A stretch of 64,000 nucleotides of DNA from PWQG01 sp050486205 (GTDB lineage Bacteria; Pseudomonadota; Gammaproteobacteria; Pseudomonadales; Pseudohongiellaceae): assembly GCA_050486205.1 (NCBI GenBank), contig JBJHCW010000003.1:349280-413279 (forward strand), in the 5' to 3' direction. Position 1 is the first letter of the stretch. Every line of letters starts with the position of its first letter. Under the pieces are notes generated by a model, which had not been told where the DNA came from, did no database searches, and saw nothing but the letters and a program-made list of their open reading frames with translations. Of this stretch, positions 1 through 8,570 are shown in pieces. The position numbers were made by a program, and so were the translations under genes.

Positions 1-1105
1 GGTCAAGTTCCACCGCGGCCAGATAGTAGTCGATGGCCTTGTGAAAGTCCTCGGGACTCCACTGGTTATAATAGAATTCACCGCGCAGAAATGTCTGATA
101 GGCCAGTGCGTTGGTTGTGCCCCAGTCGTGCATCTGCGAGCGTTCCTGTTCATCCAGATGGATGCTCAGTGCGCTGACCACATTGGTGGCGATTTCGTCC
201 TGCACCGCAAAGATGTCATCCAGCAGCAGGTCAAACTGGTCAGAATATTCCTGCACACCATCGCTGGTGCGGAACAGCTGCACGATCACCCGCAACCGCC
301 CGTGCGAGGTGTAGACACTGCCACGCAGCAAGTGGTCGGCCTGGTGGGCGTAGTGACTGTCGGACTGCAGATTCGCCGCGAGGTAACCCGGGTCACGCGG
401 TGGTGACAGTACCTGCAGGTGGTTCAGTTTGGCCAGGTTGTGCACCAGGGACTCCCGGATACCTTCGGCAAGTATCAGATTCTCATCATTCAGGTCGCGG
501 GTGACAAAAGGCATGACCACCAGTCGGGTGACGCTGTTGGCTTCGGTCTGGACATCGTCCGGGCTGGTGATGAATGGCAGGCTGATGACCACAATGGCCA
601 GAACCGCTGCCAGGGCCAGTCCCTTGACCCAGGTGGCGACCTGGCCTGCGCCGGATTGGGGCACTGGCGCCGGAACCTGCCTGTCAGCGGTTGTGTTCAT
701 GGCCGCGCTGTCTGTTGCCGGCGTACCCACCGCCCATGGCGCTACGGGTGCGATCAGGGTGTATCCGCGCTTTGGTATGGTCTTGATATAATTCGGTTTC
801 TGGGCGCTGTCGTTGAGTGCACTGCGCAGTTCTGCAATGGCCTTGTGTACTGCATGGTCGGTGGCAATGGGGGAGCGCCACAGATTCTCCAGCAGTTCTG
901 CCGGGCTAATTACACTGCCGGGGCGTTCTGCAAGGTAACGCAGTACATCCATACTGCGAGGTGTGACTTTGGTTTCTTTGGTGACTGTTTCTGATGTCGA
1001 ATCAAGGCCGTCACCACAATATTCCAGGGTGCAGGCCGAAAGGGAAACCCGCCAGTCGCCAATCCGGACAAAACGGCTTTCTATGTGTGTGGGTTCTTGT
1101 GTCAT
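1..1105 (-). CDS. CadC/ToxR-like membrane-anchored winged-helix regulator (3' part missing)
   Basis: The minus strand is open from ATG 1105 to the window edge (368 codons). Residues about 15-115 read as an OmpR/CadC-type winged helix: TPRSMDVLRYLAERPG, then LLENLWRSPIATDHAVHKAIAELRSAL and a wing ending YIKTIPKRGYTL. A Pro/Ala-rich linker and one membrane segment (WVKGLALAAVLAIVVISLPFI) follow. The outer part begins VTRLVVMPFVTRD and continues with a GSVY...LRVIVQLF and DDIFAVQDEIA pattern, as in the TolB-like domain of CadC/adenylate-cyclase-type proteins. The last residues (YYNQWSPEDFHKAIDYYLAAVELD) look like the start of TPR repeats. Inferred role: a one-component sensor that binds DNA in the cytoplasm and senses in the periplasm. 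Its target is not visible. The amine oxidase across the gap is the nearest divergent gene. Confidence 0.85.
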   Translation of the reverse strand, partial: MTQEPTHIESRFVRIGDWRVSLSACTLEYCGDGLDSTSETVTKETKVTPRSMDVLRYLAERPGSVISPAELLENLWRSPIATDHAVHKAIAELRSALNDSAQKPNYIKTIPKRGYTLIAPVAPWAVGTPATDSAAMNTTADRQVPAPVPQSGAGQVATWVKGLALAAVLAIVVISLPFITSPDDVQTEANSVTRLVVMPFVTRDLNDENLILAEGIRESLVHNLAKLNHLQVLSPPRDPGYLAANLQSDSHYAHQADHLLRGSVYTSHGRLRVIVQLFRTSDGVQEYSDQFDLLLDDIFAVQDEIATNVVSALSIHLDEQERSQMHDWGTTNALAYQTFLRGEFYYNQWSPEDFHKAIDYYLAAVELD

Positions 1106-1123
1106 AAGCGCCTGATTTTTTAG

Positions 1124-1129
1124 ATTATA
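1124..1129 (-). promoter_or_regulatory. Candidate -10 box of the CadC-like regulator
   Basis: A perfect TATAAT on the minus strand would place the transcription start about 12 nt before ATG 1105. The nearest TTGACC lies 20 nt upstream, which is longer than the usual spacer, so the -35 assignment is weak. Confidence 0.45.
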
Positions 1130-1322
1130 GAATCAAAAACAACGTGCCTGGTCAAGTCTTTGATGGGTCTGTTGGCAAATTGTCAGTTTGATCGCCTTGT
1201 TGCGCTTCGGTTTGTTGAATGCCTTGAGTTCACTTTACGGTCTGTTCCAGTCCGAACCTTTGCGCCTGCTCAAGTCCTGAGCAGATATCTGTACACAGGT
1301 CTGAGCAAGAATCGGGCCACCG

Positions 1323-1340
1323 CTACGTCAAATGACGTAG
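1323..1340. promoter_or_regulatory. Perfect 8-2-8 dyad, candidate operator
   Basis: CTACGTCA-AA-TGACGTAG is a perfect inverted repeat in the middle of the gap between the CadC-like regulator and the amine oxidase. It has no T-run, so it is not a terminator. The form suits a dimeric DNA-binding protein. Which protein binds is unknown. Confidence 0.4.
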
Positions 1341-1680
1341 TGATGGCGGCTCGGCTTCACAGGTGGTGCGGGCATTGCCTGTCTCGTATACGCAGGATGT
1401 TCCGATGTGGTTTGCCGCCCTGATGTGGTGCCTGTATCATCGGTCTGCACCAGGAGCGGGCGGTCGGTTTGCCGGGTTCAGCCTGGGCGGTTATCAATGC
1501 CCTCTTTTACGGGCTGACTGCACGGCTCGTCACGTCTTGCGACACTTTAGTAGGTTTTAGGAAGCTTTCAGTCAGGACTTTTTTGCCTGACTGCCCAGAT
1601 AATTGCCGTTGCTGCGAGCGCTACGTGCGGGACTCGCCCTACGGTTATAACAGAATTACGAATTACAGAGGATTAATTCA

Positions 1681-3255
1681 GTGTCAAAACCAGTCACTCG
1701 CCGGGAATTTCTGAATCTGATCGCTGCTGCCAGTGGCACAGCTACCGCACTTGCCATTGGTGGATCGTTGGGCCTGATACCTGCCAGCGCGTCCGCTACT
1801 GTTCCGCAGTTGGCCGCGCTCAATGGTGCGCGCAGGAAAGTGGCCATACTCGGCGGCGGACTCTCGGGTCTGACAGTGGCCTATGAGCTGGGCAAGCTCG
1901 GCTACGATTGCGAGGTACTGGAGTCGTCGCCGCGCTGTGGTGGACGGATAATGACGGTTCGCCACGGTGATGTGATTGACGAAATCGGCAACCCCCAGCG
2001 CGTGCTGTTCGATGACGAGCCGCATATGTACTTCAACTGTGGCGCGGCCCGCATTCCGAGCACTCACAGAAACACCTTGCACTATTGCCGGGAACTGGAC
2101 GTCGAGCTGGAGCTGTTCATCAATGAGAACAAGCAGGCCTGGGTTCAGGATGACAATTTTAATGAAGGTCGACCGGTGCGAAATATCGATTTCAGCACCA
2201 ACATCAAGGGTTTCATGGCAGAAATGCTGCACAAGGCTTTTGACCGATATGACATGGATCAGCCCTTCACCGATGAGGAAGGTGAGAAATTACTGACCGT
2301 GCTCAGACAGTTCGGCGATCTTGACCAGGACGGCAACTTCACAGGCAGCATGCGTGCCGGTTATGCCGAGGGTGGCTTTGTGACGACTCCCACGCAGAAG
2401 GAGTTGATTCACTACAGTGAGCTGTTGAAGGCTGATGCCAGCATATTCCGTTCGGTGTTATTGGAAAATGAAGGCGAAACCGGCCCGATCCTCATGGCGC
2501 CTCGTGGTGGCATGGACATGATTGTCAAAGGTTTTGAGAGGGTACTGCAGGGCAAAATCCGGTATAACGCCATGGTCATGTCAGTCAACGTCAAGGATAA
2601 CGGTGTGGACGTGGTGTACGAGCAGAACGGTCAGCGCCGCCTGGTAGAGGCTGACTACGTCTTTAACTGCATTCCAACTCACCTGATGGCAGGTATTACC
2701 AACAATTTCCCTGAAGAGTATCGTTCGGCGCTCAAATATATCCGACGTGGCGAAGCATTCAAGGCTGCGTTCCAGGCCAGGGAACGCTTCTGGGAGAAAC
2801 AGGATATTTACGGTGGCATCAGTTGGACCAACCAGCGCATTCGTCAGATCTGGTACCCGGCCCACAGTATCGGCAAGGCCAAGGGAGTCATCCTGGCGGC
2901 CTATGACTACGGCGGTGGCATGCACTTCACGCGCATGACCCAGGAAGAGCGTATTGAAGAGTTGCTGCGGCAGGGCGAAAAAGTGCATCCCGACTATCGC
3001 AGCAAGGTTGAGCACGGTATCACCATCGCCTGGCACCGGATGAACCACATGCTGGGTTGCTCTGCGCGCTGGGGGGTGATGACACCAGAGGCAGAGGTAC
3101 ATTATCGTAATCTGCAGGCCCCGGTTGGTAACCACTATATGATAGGTGACCAGATCAGCCGCCGCTCAGCGTGGATGGAAAGCGCCATTCAGTCAGCACA
3201 CCTGGCAATGGCTGATATGGATCGCAAGGTGCGCGCCGAACTGGCTGCCGCCTGA
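1681..3255 (+). CDS. Tat-exported flavin monoamine/L-amino-acid oxidase
   Basis: A 524-residue FAD-dependent amine oxidase. The N-terminus carries a twin-arginine signal (TRREFLNLIAAASG, Arg7-Arg8, then a hydrophobic stretch to the ASASA site near residue 39), so the protein is probably exported folded with FAD. The dinucleotide fold is clear: VAILGGGLSGLTVAYELG (Gly58, Gly60, Gly63), acidic Glu81 and the CGGRI motif. The C-terminal flavin segment GDQISRRSAWMESAIQSAH is present near residues 488-507. The family oxidises amines or amino acids to imines with H2O2 release; the substrate cannot be told. The start is GTG with AGAGGA 8 nt upstream. The gene stands alone after a long gap, so it has its own promoter. 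Confidence 0.85.
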   Translation: MSKPVTRREFLNLIAAASGTATALAIGGSLGLIPASASATVPQLAALNGARRKVAILGGGLSGLTVAYELGKLGYDCEVLESSPRCGGRIMTVRHGDVIDEIGNPQRVLFDDEPHMYFNCGAARIPSTHRNTLHYCRELDVELELFINENKQAWVQDDNFNEGRPVRNIDFSTNIKGFMAEMLHKAFDRYDMDQPFTDEEGEKLLTVLRQFGDLDQDGNFTGSMRAGYAEGGFVTTPTQKELIHYSELLKADASIFRSVLLENEGETGPILMAPRGGMDMIVKGFERVLQGKIRYNAMVMSVNVKDNGVDVVYEQNGQRRLVEADYVFNCIPTHLMAGITNNFPEEYRSALKYIRRGEAFKAAFQARERFWEKQDIYGGISWTNQRIRQIWYPAHSIGKAKGVILAAYDYGGGMHFTRMTQEERIEELLRQGEKVHPDYRSKVEHGITIAWHRMNHMLGCSARWGVMTPEAEVHYRNLQAPVGNHYMIGDQISRRSAWMESAIQSAHLAMADMDRKVRAELAAA

Positions 3256-3399
3256 ACCGAGCCCCGGCAGTATCCGGTGTCGTCCGTGTGGGGATGGGCG
3301 GCGCCGGGCCGGGCTTTGTTGGTGCCTGTTGCTGACGGACCAGCGCAGTGGCAGAATTGATCCGCCTCCCCTGAACGCTGACTGCAGAAGGATTTTTGC

Positions 3400-4542
3400 A
3401 TGGCGCCCCGATATCCCGATTCCGATTGGCGTGATCGTCAGTGCCTGAATTGTGGGCATATGCTGCAAGGCCCCTGGTGCCACCATTGTGGTCAGCCGGT
3501 CAAGGGCATGGTTCGTCATTTCACATCCATCATTGGCGATGTGGCCGACACGCTGTTTGAGTACGATGGCCGGATCTGGCGCACGCTGGTACCACTTTAT
3601 TTCCGACCCGGTCGTATCACCTGTGACTTTATTGCTGGCAGACGTATGCGCTACGTACTGCCTTTTCGTCTGTTCTTCGTACTCAGCGTGGTTACCTTTC
3701 TGATGCTGCAGTTTGTGTTTATGCCCCAGGGTGTGGGTTTCAACCTGACGGGTAGTTCCTCATTTGCAGATCTGGATACCAGAGATGCTGTTATCAGCGA
3801 GCGGGATGAGGCGATATCCGAGCTGGAACAGACCCTGCGGTCGATGGAGGCAGATCCGCTGACCCGGTCCGCAGCTGGCGGCGTGCGCACAGCCATTGCT
3901 GCGGTCTACCAGGACGCCAATCGTCGCCTGGAGGAGCTGGGCTTCGAACCGGAGGAGTTGCCGGAAAATGTCAGGGCTTCCCGTGTAACTCCTCCTGACC
4001 CCGGGTTCTGGATTCCGGGAGAGCAGGAAATAGATCTGGCCTGGCTGCCCCGGCGGGCCAATGATCAGCTCAATATCTGGGCCCAGCGCGCCGCCACCAA
4101 TATAGAAAGAGCGGGCGAGGACCCCAGTCGACTGACCCGGGAAATGTTCAATCTTCTGCCAGTAGTGCTGTTTGTGTTGATGCCGGTTTTTGCCCTGCTG
4201 CTCAAATGTTTCTATATCCTGAGCGGGCGTCTGTATATGGAACATCTGATTGTGGCGTTGCACAGCCACAGTTTTCTGTTTCTTGGTATTCTGATCTCTG
4301 GTCTTCTGGCACTGCTGGGCAATGTGCTGGCTGACGTTGCAGTAGCAGGCGCGCTGTTGAATTTCCTGTTTCAGATTTCACTCGCCTGGCTGCTGTTGTA
4401 TCTGTTGTTGATGCAGAAACGGGTCTATGGCCAGGGTTGGGGCATAACGGTGTTCAAATACTTTGCGCTTGGCAGCCTTTATTCAGTACTGATAGTACTC
4501 GGTGTGATCTCCGCCGCTGTTATCAGCCTGGTGATCATGTGA
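3400..4542 (+). CDS. DUF3667-type zinc-ribbon membrane protein
   Basis: A 380-residue inner-membrane protein. It opens with a short zinc ribbon (Cys15, Cys18, Cys27, Cys30 in CLNCGHMLQGPWCHHCGQP), the hallmark of DUF3667. Membrane segments lie around YVLPFRLFFVLSVVTFLML, LPVVLFVLMPVFALLLKCFY, SFLFLGILISGLLALLG, LLNFLFQISLAWLLLYLLL and the last 25 residues. Between the first two is a long polar loop of roughly 150 residues, acidic and partly helical (ISERDEAISELEQTLRSMEAD). AGAAGGA precedes ATG 3400. The function of the family is unknown. Its stop abuts, with no gap, the stop of the convergent gene at 4543. Confidence 0.75.
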   Translation: MAPRYPDSDWRDRQCLNCGHMLQGPWCHHCGQPVKGMVRHFTSIIGDVADTLFEYDGRIWRTLVPLYFRPGRITCDFIAGRRMRYVLPFRLFFVLSVVTFLMLQFVFMPQGVGFNLTGSSSFADLDTRDAVISERDEAISELEQTLRSMEADPLTRSAAGGVRTAIAAVYQDANRRLEELGFEPEELPENVRASRVTPPDPGFWIPGEQEIDLAWLPRRANDQLNIWAQRAATNIERAGEDPSRLTREMFNLLPVVLFVLMPVFALLLKCFYILSGRLYMEHLIVALHSHSFLFLGILISGLLALLGNVLADVAVAGALLNFLFQISLAWLLLYLLLMQKRVYGQGWGITVFKYFALGSLYSVLIVLGVISAAVISLVIM

Positions 4543-5778
4543 TCAAGTGGCTCGTTCGACGGTGTCCTTTTTCTCCATGACTTCAAAACCGAGTCCGGCA
4601 TGTTGTTCCAGTCGTCGAAGCAGGCGATTGCCGAAAGCGGTGGTTGGTGTCCAGAAGCCACCGGGCTTATCGGCTTTCTCCAGATCCATTGCCAGGCATA
4701 CAGCAGTTTCTCCGAGCATCTTTGCAGTTGAACCGTAGCCCGGGTCCCGATCACCGGTGACCTTCACCGCCAGTTTGTCGCCGTCTTCGGTGCGCCCGTA
4801 AAAATGCAGTTCAAAAAAGCCATTCTCCTGCTCTTCAGGGCTTGGGCCCTCGCCGGGTTTGGGCAGGAACTTCAGCAGTACCCAGCGCAGCGGGCGCAGT
4901 GCAATGGCAACCATGAACAGGCGGGTGCCCAGTCCGATACGTCGCGCACGTTTGACACCGGCCCGGCCTTCACCAGTGAGCATGGCTTCCTCGTACATAA
5001 AGTCGCGACCGTAGGGTGCGCCATTGAGAGCATGTGAACGATGAACAATTCGGGTGTTGATGGCGGCCATGACAAATGGTGCCATCCAGTTTTGTGACAA
5101 CTTGTCGTACTCCATTCGTACCTGGCGCTGTTTTGCAGTCAGCCCGTGACCGGGCGGGCAGAGGGAGTAGGGGTTCGCCAGTTCTCGTCGCAGCCCTGGA
5201 TCCCTGGATGCTTCTACGGCCACATTGACCATGCTGGCAATGGTGCCGCCGGACGCACCGCCTCGCACTTTTCTTACACGCATGCGAATATCATTACACC
5301 AGGCGTCGAAGCGCTCATTGGCTTTTTGCTGCAGGAAATACACACCGTAGTCCGAAGGAATGGAATCAAAGCCGCAGCAGTGAATGATGCGTGCGCCGCT
5401 GGCAGCGGCGGCTGCTTCGTATCGGGTGATCATTCGCCGAATCCACTGAACTTCGCCCGTCAGGTCGCAGTAGTCGGTTCCCGTTTCCACGCAGGCGCGC
5501 ACCAGAGGTTCGCCGTGCAACGCGTAAGGCCCCACAGTAGAGACCACGACCCGTGTCTGTTCACACATGGACCTGAGGCCTTCTGTGTCGCTGGCATCTA
5601 CAACAAAGCCCGGCAATTGTTCTGCGGTGGCGCCAAGTGACTCGCGCAGAGCGTCCAGCTTTGACCCGGATCGACCGGCAATGGCCCACTGCAGGTCTTC
5701 CCTGTCATATTGTTGCCACAGGTAGCGGCACAGGATCTGCCCCACAAAACTGCTTGCGCCGAATACAATGATGTCCAT
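4543..5778 (-). CDS. Trans-acting enoyl reductase / saccharopine-dehydrogenase-like protein
   Basis: A 411-residue soluble protein with an N-terminal Rossmann fold (MDIIVFGASSFVGQILC; GASSFVG at 7-13) and the middle motifs VVSTVGPYALHGEPLVRACVETGTDYCDLTGE and IIHCCGFDSIPSDYGV. These are typical of the trans-acting enoyl reductase / saccharopine dehydrogenase NADP-binding family. Members reduce polyketide- or lipid-linked enoyl groups in mycobacteria; in Gammaproteobacteria the substrate is generally unknown. The DUF1295 gene upstream on the same strand is also a lipid/steroid-reductase-like family, so a shared lipid function is possible but unproven. Confidence 0.75.
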   Translation of the reverse strand: MDIIVFGASSFVGQILCRYLWQQYDREDLQWAIAGRSGSKLDALRESLGATAEQLPGFVVDASDTEGLRSMCEQTRVVVSTVGPYALHGEPLVRACVETGTDYCDLTGEVQWIRRMITRYEAAAAASGARIIHCCGFDSIPSDYGVYFLQQKANERFDAWCNDIRMRVRKVRGGASGGTIASMVNVAVEASRDPGLRRELANPYSLCPPGHGLTAKQRQVRMEYDKLSQNWMAPFVMAAINTRIVHRSHALNGAPYGRDFMYEEAMLTGEGRAGVKRARRIGLGTRLFMVAIALRPLRWVLLKFLPKPGEGPSPEEQENGFFELHFYGRTEDGDKLAVKVTGDRDPGYGSTAKMLGETAVCLAMDLEKADKPGGFWTPTTAFGNRLLRRLEQHAGLGFEVMEKKDTVERAT

Positions 5779-5860
5779 AGCAGGTTTCCGTTTCCACCGT
5801 TGTCCGGCCCGGGGCTGCCGAGCGGGTTTACCTGACTATAGGTGCGGGCAGTTGCTACTG

Positions 5861-6754
5861 TCAATTACTGCTGCGTGGTGGTCGCGGAATCAGCGCCGGT
5901 GTCTTATTTTTCCAGGCCTGATACTCCGGATCATCACCCCAGCGTTTTCTCGCCCGGGCTTCCAGCAATGGAATGCCGGATATCCGGGTAAGCAGCAGTG
6001 CAACAAAAACAGGCGATATCAGGGTGGCAAACTGCCAGCCCGACAGGGTGGGCAGGGCGATGAGGGCAACGCCGGTCCAGAGCAGGATTTCCCCAAAATA
6101 ATTGGGATGTCTGGACCAGGCCCACAGCCCGGAGGTGATGAATCTGCCGTCATTGGCGGGATTGGCGCGGAACCGTGACTTCTGGGCATCGGCAATGCTT
6201 TCGATCACAAAGCCACTGATCCACAGGGCGCACCCGAGAAACAGAAACAGATCCGGGGCCACCGCGCTGCCACCGGTGATGGCGGCCAGCGCAGCGGACA
6301 GCGTCAATACAACCCAGAGCGCCTGCAGTGTCCATGTCACAAGAAATCGGAAGAAAGCCGGCTTTATATGGTCAAAGCGTCCGTCGCCGCCCTGGCGCCG
6401 GATTCGCAGAAAGAGGAACGAGCCCAGCCGTGTTGCCCAGATACACACCAGCAGGGCGAGGATGAGACTGCGAATATCCGTGGCGCCGCTCAATATCACT
6501 GCGACCAGTATGACGGTGATATAGGTCAGGCTGCCGGTCAGGTCGAAGTAGCGCTCGGTCTGAGCCAGCCAGGAAGGGACAAATACGCCCCATTGCACCA
6601 GCAGGGCAAGCAGGGCACACCAGGCAAATACCGGCAGCGCACCGGCGCTAAGGCCCTGATGGCTGCCAGCCAGTGTGATCAGCACACCGATGGTGAGTGT
6701 GACAATGAGGGCAGTCAGCGACCGCAGTGAGGGCGACATCTGTCTGTTGGGCAT
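5861..6754 (-). CDS. DUF1295 membrane protein, steroid 5-alpha-reductase-like
   Basis: A 297-residue polytopic protein of the DUF1295/isoprenylcysteine methyltransferase-like superfamily. About seven hydrophobic segments can be read. The C-terminal signature GLWAWSRHPNYFGEILLWTGVAL, followed by LLTRISGIPLLEARARKRWGDDPEYQAWKNKTPALIP, is diagnostic of DUF1295. The family resembles 3-oxo-5-alpha-steroid 4-dehydrogenase, but the bacterial members are biochemically poorly defined. It lies 82 nt upstream of the enoyl-reductase-like gene on the same strand, so the two may be cotranscribed. It is divergent from the acyl-CoA synthetase at 6930. Confidence 0.8.
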   Translation of the reverse strand: MPNRQMSPSLRSLTALIVTLTIGVLITLAGSHQGLSAGALPVFAWCALLALLVQWGVFVPSWLAQTERYFDLTGSLTYITVILVAVILSGATDIRSLILALLVCIWATRLGSFLFLRIRRQGGDGRFDHIKPAFFRFLVTWTLQALWVVLTLSAALAAITGGSAVAPDLFLFLGCALWISGFVIESIADAQKSRFRANPANDGRFITSGLWAWSRHPNYFGEILLWTGVALIALPTLSGWQFATLISPVFVALLLTRISGIPLLEARARKRWGDDPEYQAWKNKTPALIPRPPRSSN

Positions 6755-6929
6755 GATCTGTCTGGCTCCGGCTTGTCAACGCTGGCGGAAAAAATGAATC
6801 CGTTCACGCCTTGTATTGAACTGGGCATGAAGCTGGTTTAGGCTTCGACTTCCGAAGAGTCACTTGAGGCAGTCCATTGCGCGGCGCCCCTGTCCACAAT
6901 AATACAGAGTTATCTGGAGTGAAATAACT

Positions 6930-8570
6930 ATGACAATGCAGCAGACTCCGCTGTTGATGCACCGGTTGATGGACCGTGGTGCGTTATTGCAACCCGACGT
7001 TGAAGTGCTCACGGCCACTACGGACGGTGTGCGCAGCCAGACCATACTGGAAACCAGAAATCGTGCCCATCAGCTGGCTCATGCCCTGGCCGATGCGGGT
7101 GTTGGCATTGGCGACCGGGTTGCCACCTTCATGTGGAACGGGTCACGTCACCTTGAGGCCTATCATGCCGTGGCCTGCATGGGGGCTGTCATTCATACAC
7201 TCAATATCCGGCTGTCGCCGGTGGATCTCGAATACATTGTCAACCATGCCCAGGACAAGCTCATCATAGTGGATGCCGATGTACTGCCAGCACTGGAGCA
7301 ACTTGCCGGCAAGATGCCAAGTGTTGAGCGCATTGTGGTGGCCACCGAGCCCGGCTGTGAGGGCTGGTCCACCAGTCTGCCCAATGCCATTGATTATGAA
7401 GATTTCATCAAGGGCAAACCGACCGATTACAACTGGCCGGAGATTGATGAAAATTCAGCAATGGGCCTGTGTTACACCAGTGGCACAACCGGCAAACCAA
7501 AAGGGGTCATGTACACCCATCGCTCCAATTACCTGCACACCATGGGCATTGCCATGACCGATGTCATGCATCTTTCAGCAACCGATACCATGCTGGGTAT
7601 TGTGCCCATGTTTCATGCCAACGCCTGGGGCTTGCCCTGGGTGGCGACCATGCTGGGCATGAAGCAGGTATATCCCCATCGCTTCATGGTGCCGGACCGC
7701 CTTGCCGCGATGATTGCCGATCACGATGTGACCATTTCTGCCGGTGTGCCGACCATCTGGCAAGGCGTCAGAATGCTGATTGAGGCGAATCCGGGCAAGT
7801 ACAGATTCAGCGCATTGCAGCGACTGACTTGCGGCGGCTCGGCACCACCGCCGTCTTTGATTGAATGGTTCTGGGACGAGCTGGGTGTGGAAATGGTGCA
7901 GGGCTGGGGCATGACCGAGACCTCGCCGCTGGCCACCATAAGCCGCCGTACCGGCAAGCGCAAGCATCTGGAAATGTCAGATGCCGATCGCGCCGCAAAC
8001 CAGGCAAAGGCGGGACTGCCGATTCCCGGGGTGGAAGTGGAAATATTTGATGAGAACTGGAATCCGTTACCCCACGATGGCAAGGCATTCGGGGAGTTAC
8101 TGATTCGTGGCCCCTGGATCTGCTCGGAGTATTTCAACAACCCTCAGCCAGACAAATTCCATGACGGCTGGCTTATCACTGGTGATGTGGCGAAGATTGA
8201 CCCTGAAGGTTACCTGATCATAACTGACCGTTCCAAAGACTTGATCAAGTCTGGTGGTGAGTGGATTTCTTCAGTGGACCTGGAGAATCACATTGTTGGT
8301 CTGCCTGCCGTGGCCCAGGCCTGTGTTGTTGCGCAGCCACATCCGCAGTGGGACGAGCGCCCGGTGGCACTGATCATACGAAAAGAGGGTGCCGAACTCA
8401 GCCCTGAATCGGTCATCGAGCATTGCAAGCAGAAGTTTGCCAAGTGGCAGCTGCCTGACGATGTGTTGTTTGTTGATGCCATTCCGCTCACGGCCACCGG
8501 CAAGATGGACAAAAAGGTGGTCAGGGCGAACCTGGAAGCGGACGGCTACCAACTGCCTGACCAGCGATAG
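6930..8570 (+). CDS. AMP-forming fatty acyl-CoA synthetase (AlkK-like)
   Basis: A 546-residue adenylate-forming enzyme that activates a carboxylic acid to acyl-AMP and then to the CoA thioester. The phosphate-binding loop is YTSGTTGKPKG (182-192), the aromatic/adenine motif is GWGMTETSP (325-333), the hinge region reads TGDVAKIDPEGYLIITDRSKDLIKSGGEWIS and the catalytic lysine is in TATGKMDKK (about Lys525). Overall layout resembles medium-chain (AlkK) and methylmercaptopropionate (DmdB) ligases, so chain length and substrate stay open. Its 3' end overlaps the convergent RND permease gene by 50 bp. Other acyl-CoA genes in the window (the dehydrogenase at 13535 and fadB) fit a role in fatty-acid use. 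Confidence 0.85.
   Translation: MTMQQTPLLMHRLMDRGALLQPDVEVLTATTDGVRSQTILETRNRAHQLAHALADAGVGIGDRVATFMWNGSRHLEAYHAVACMGAVIHTLNIRLSPVDLEYIVNHAQDKLIIVDADVLPALEQLAGKMPSVERIVVATEPGCEGWSTSLPNAIDYEDFIKGKPTDYNWPEIDENSAMGLCYTSGTTGKPKGVMYTHRSNYLHTMGIAMTDVMHLSATDTMLGIVPMFHANAWGLPWVATMLGMKQVYPHRFMVPDRLAAMIADHDVTISAGVPTIWQGVRMLIEANPGKYRFSALQRLTCGGSAPPPSLIEWFWDELGVEMVQGWGMTETSPLATISRRTGKRKHLEMSDADRAANQAKAGLPIPGVEVEIFDENWNPLPHDGKAFGELLIRGPWICSEYFNNPQPDKFHDGWLITGDVAKIDPEGYLIITDRSKDLIKSGGEWISSVDLENHIVGLPAVAQACVVAQPHPQWDERPVALIIRKEGAELSPESVIEHCKQKFAKWQLPDDVLFVDAIPLTATGKMDKKVVRANLEADGYQLPDQR

Larger units (their letters stand above)
1106..1680. other. 575-base intergenic region between divergent genes
   Basis: No convincing gene. 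The short open frames here have no family resemblance or usable ribosome site. Visible elements are the -10 box at 1124-1129, a perfect dyad at 1323-1340, CAGATATCTG at 1282-1291, and an inverted repeat CAGTCAGG...CCTGACTG at 1569-1593 whose 9-nt loop contains six T. A -10-like TATAAC at 1646-1651 and the Shine-Dalgarno AGAGGA just before GTG 1681 serve the amine oxidase. The length suggests a regulated divergent promoter or a small RNA. Confidence 0.5.

Noticed and set aside
1160..1714. Short plus-strand open frames in the long gap
   Set aside because: No ribosome sites, no recognisable composition or family; two overlap the amine oxidase start region.
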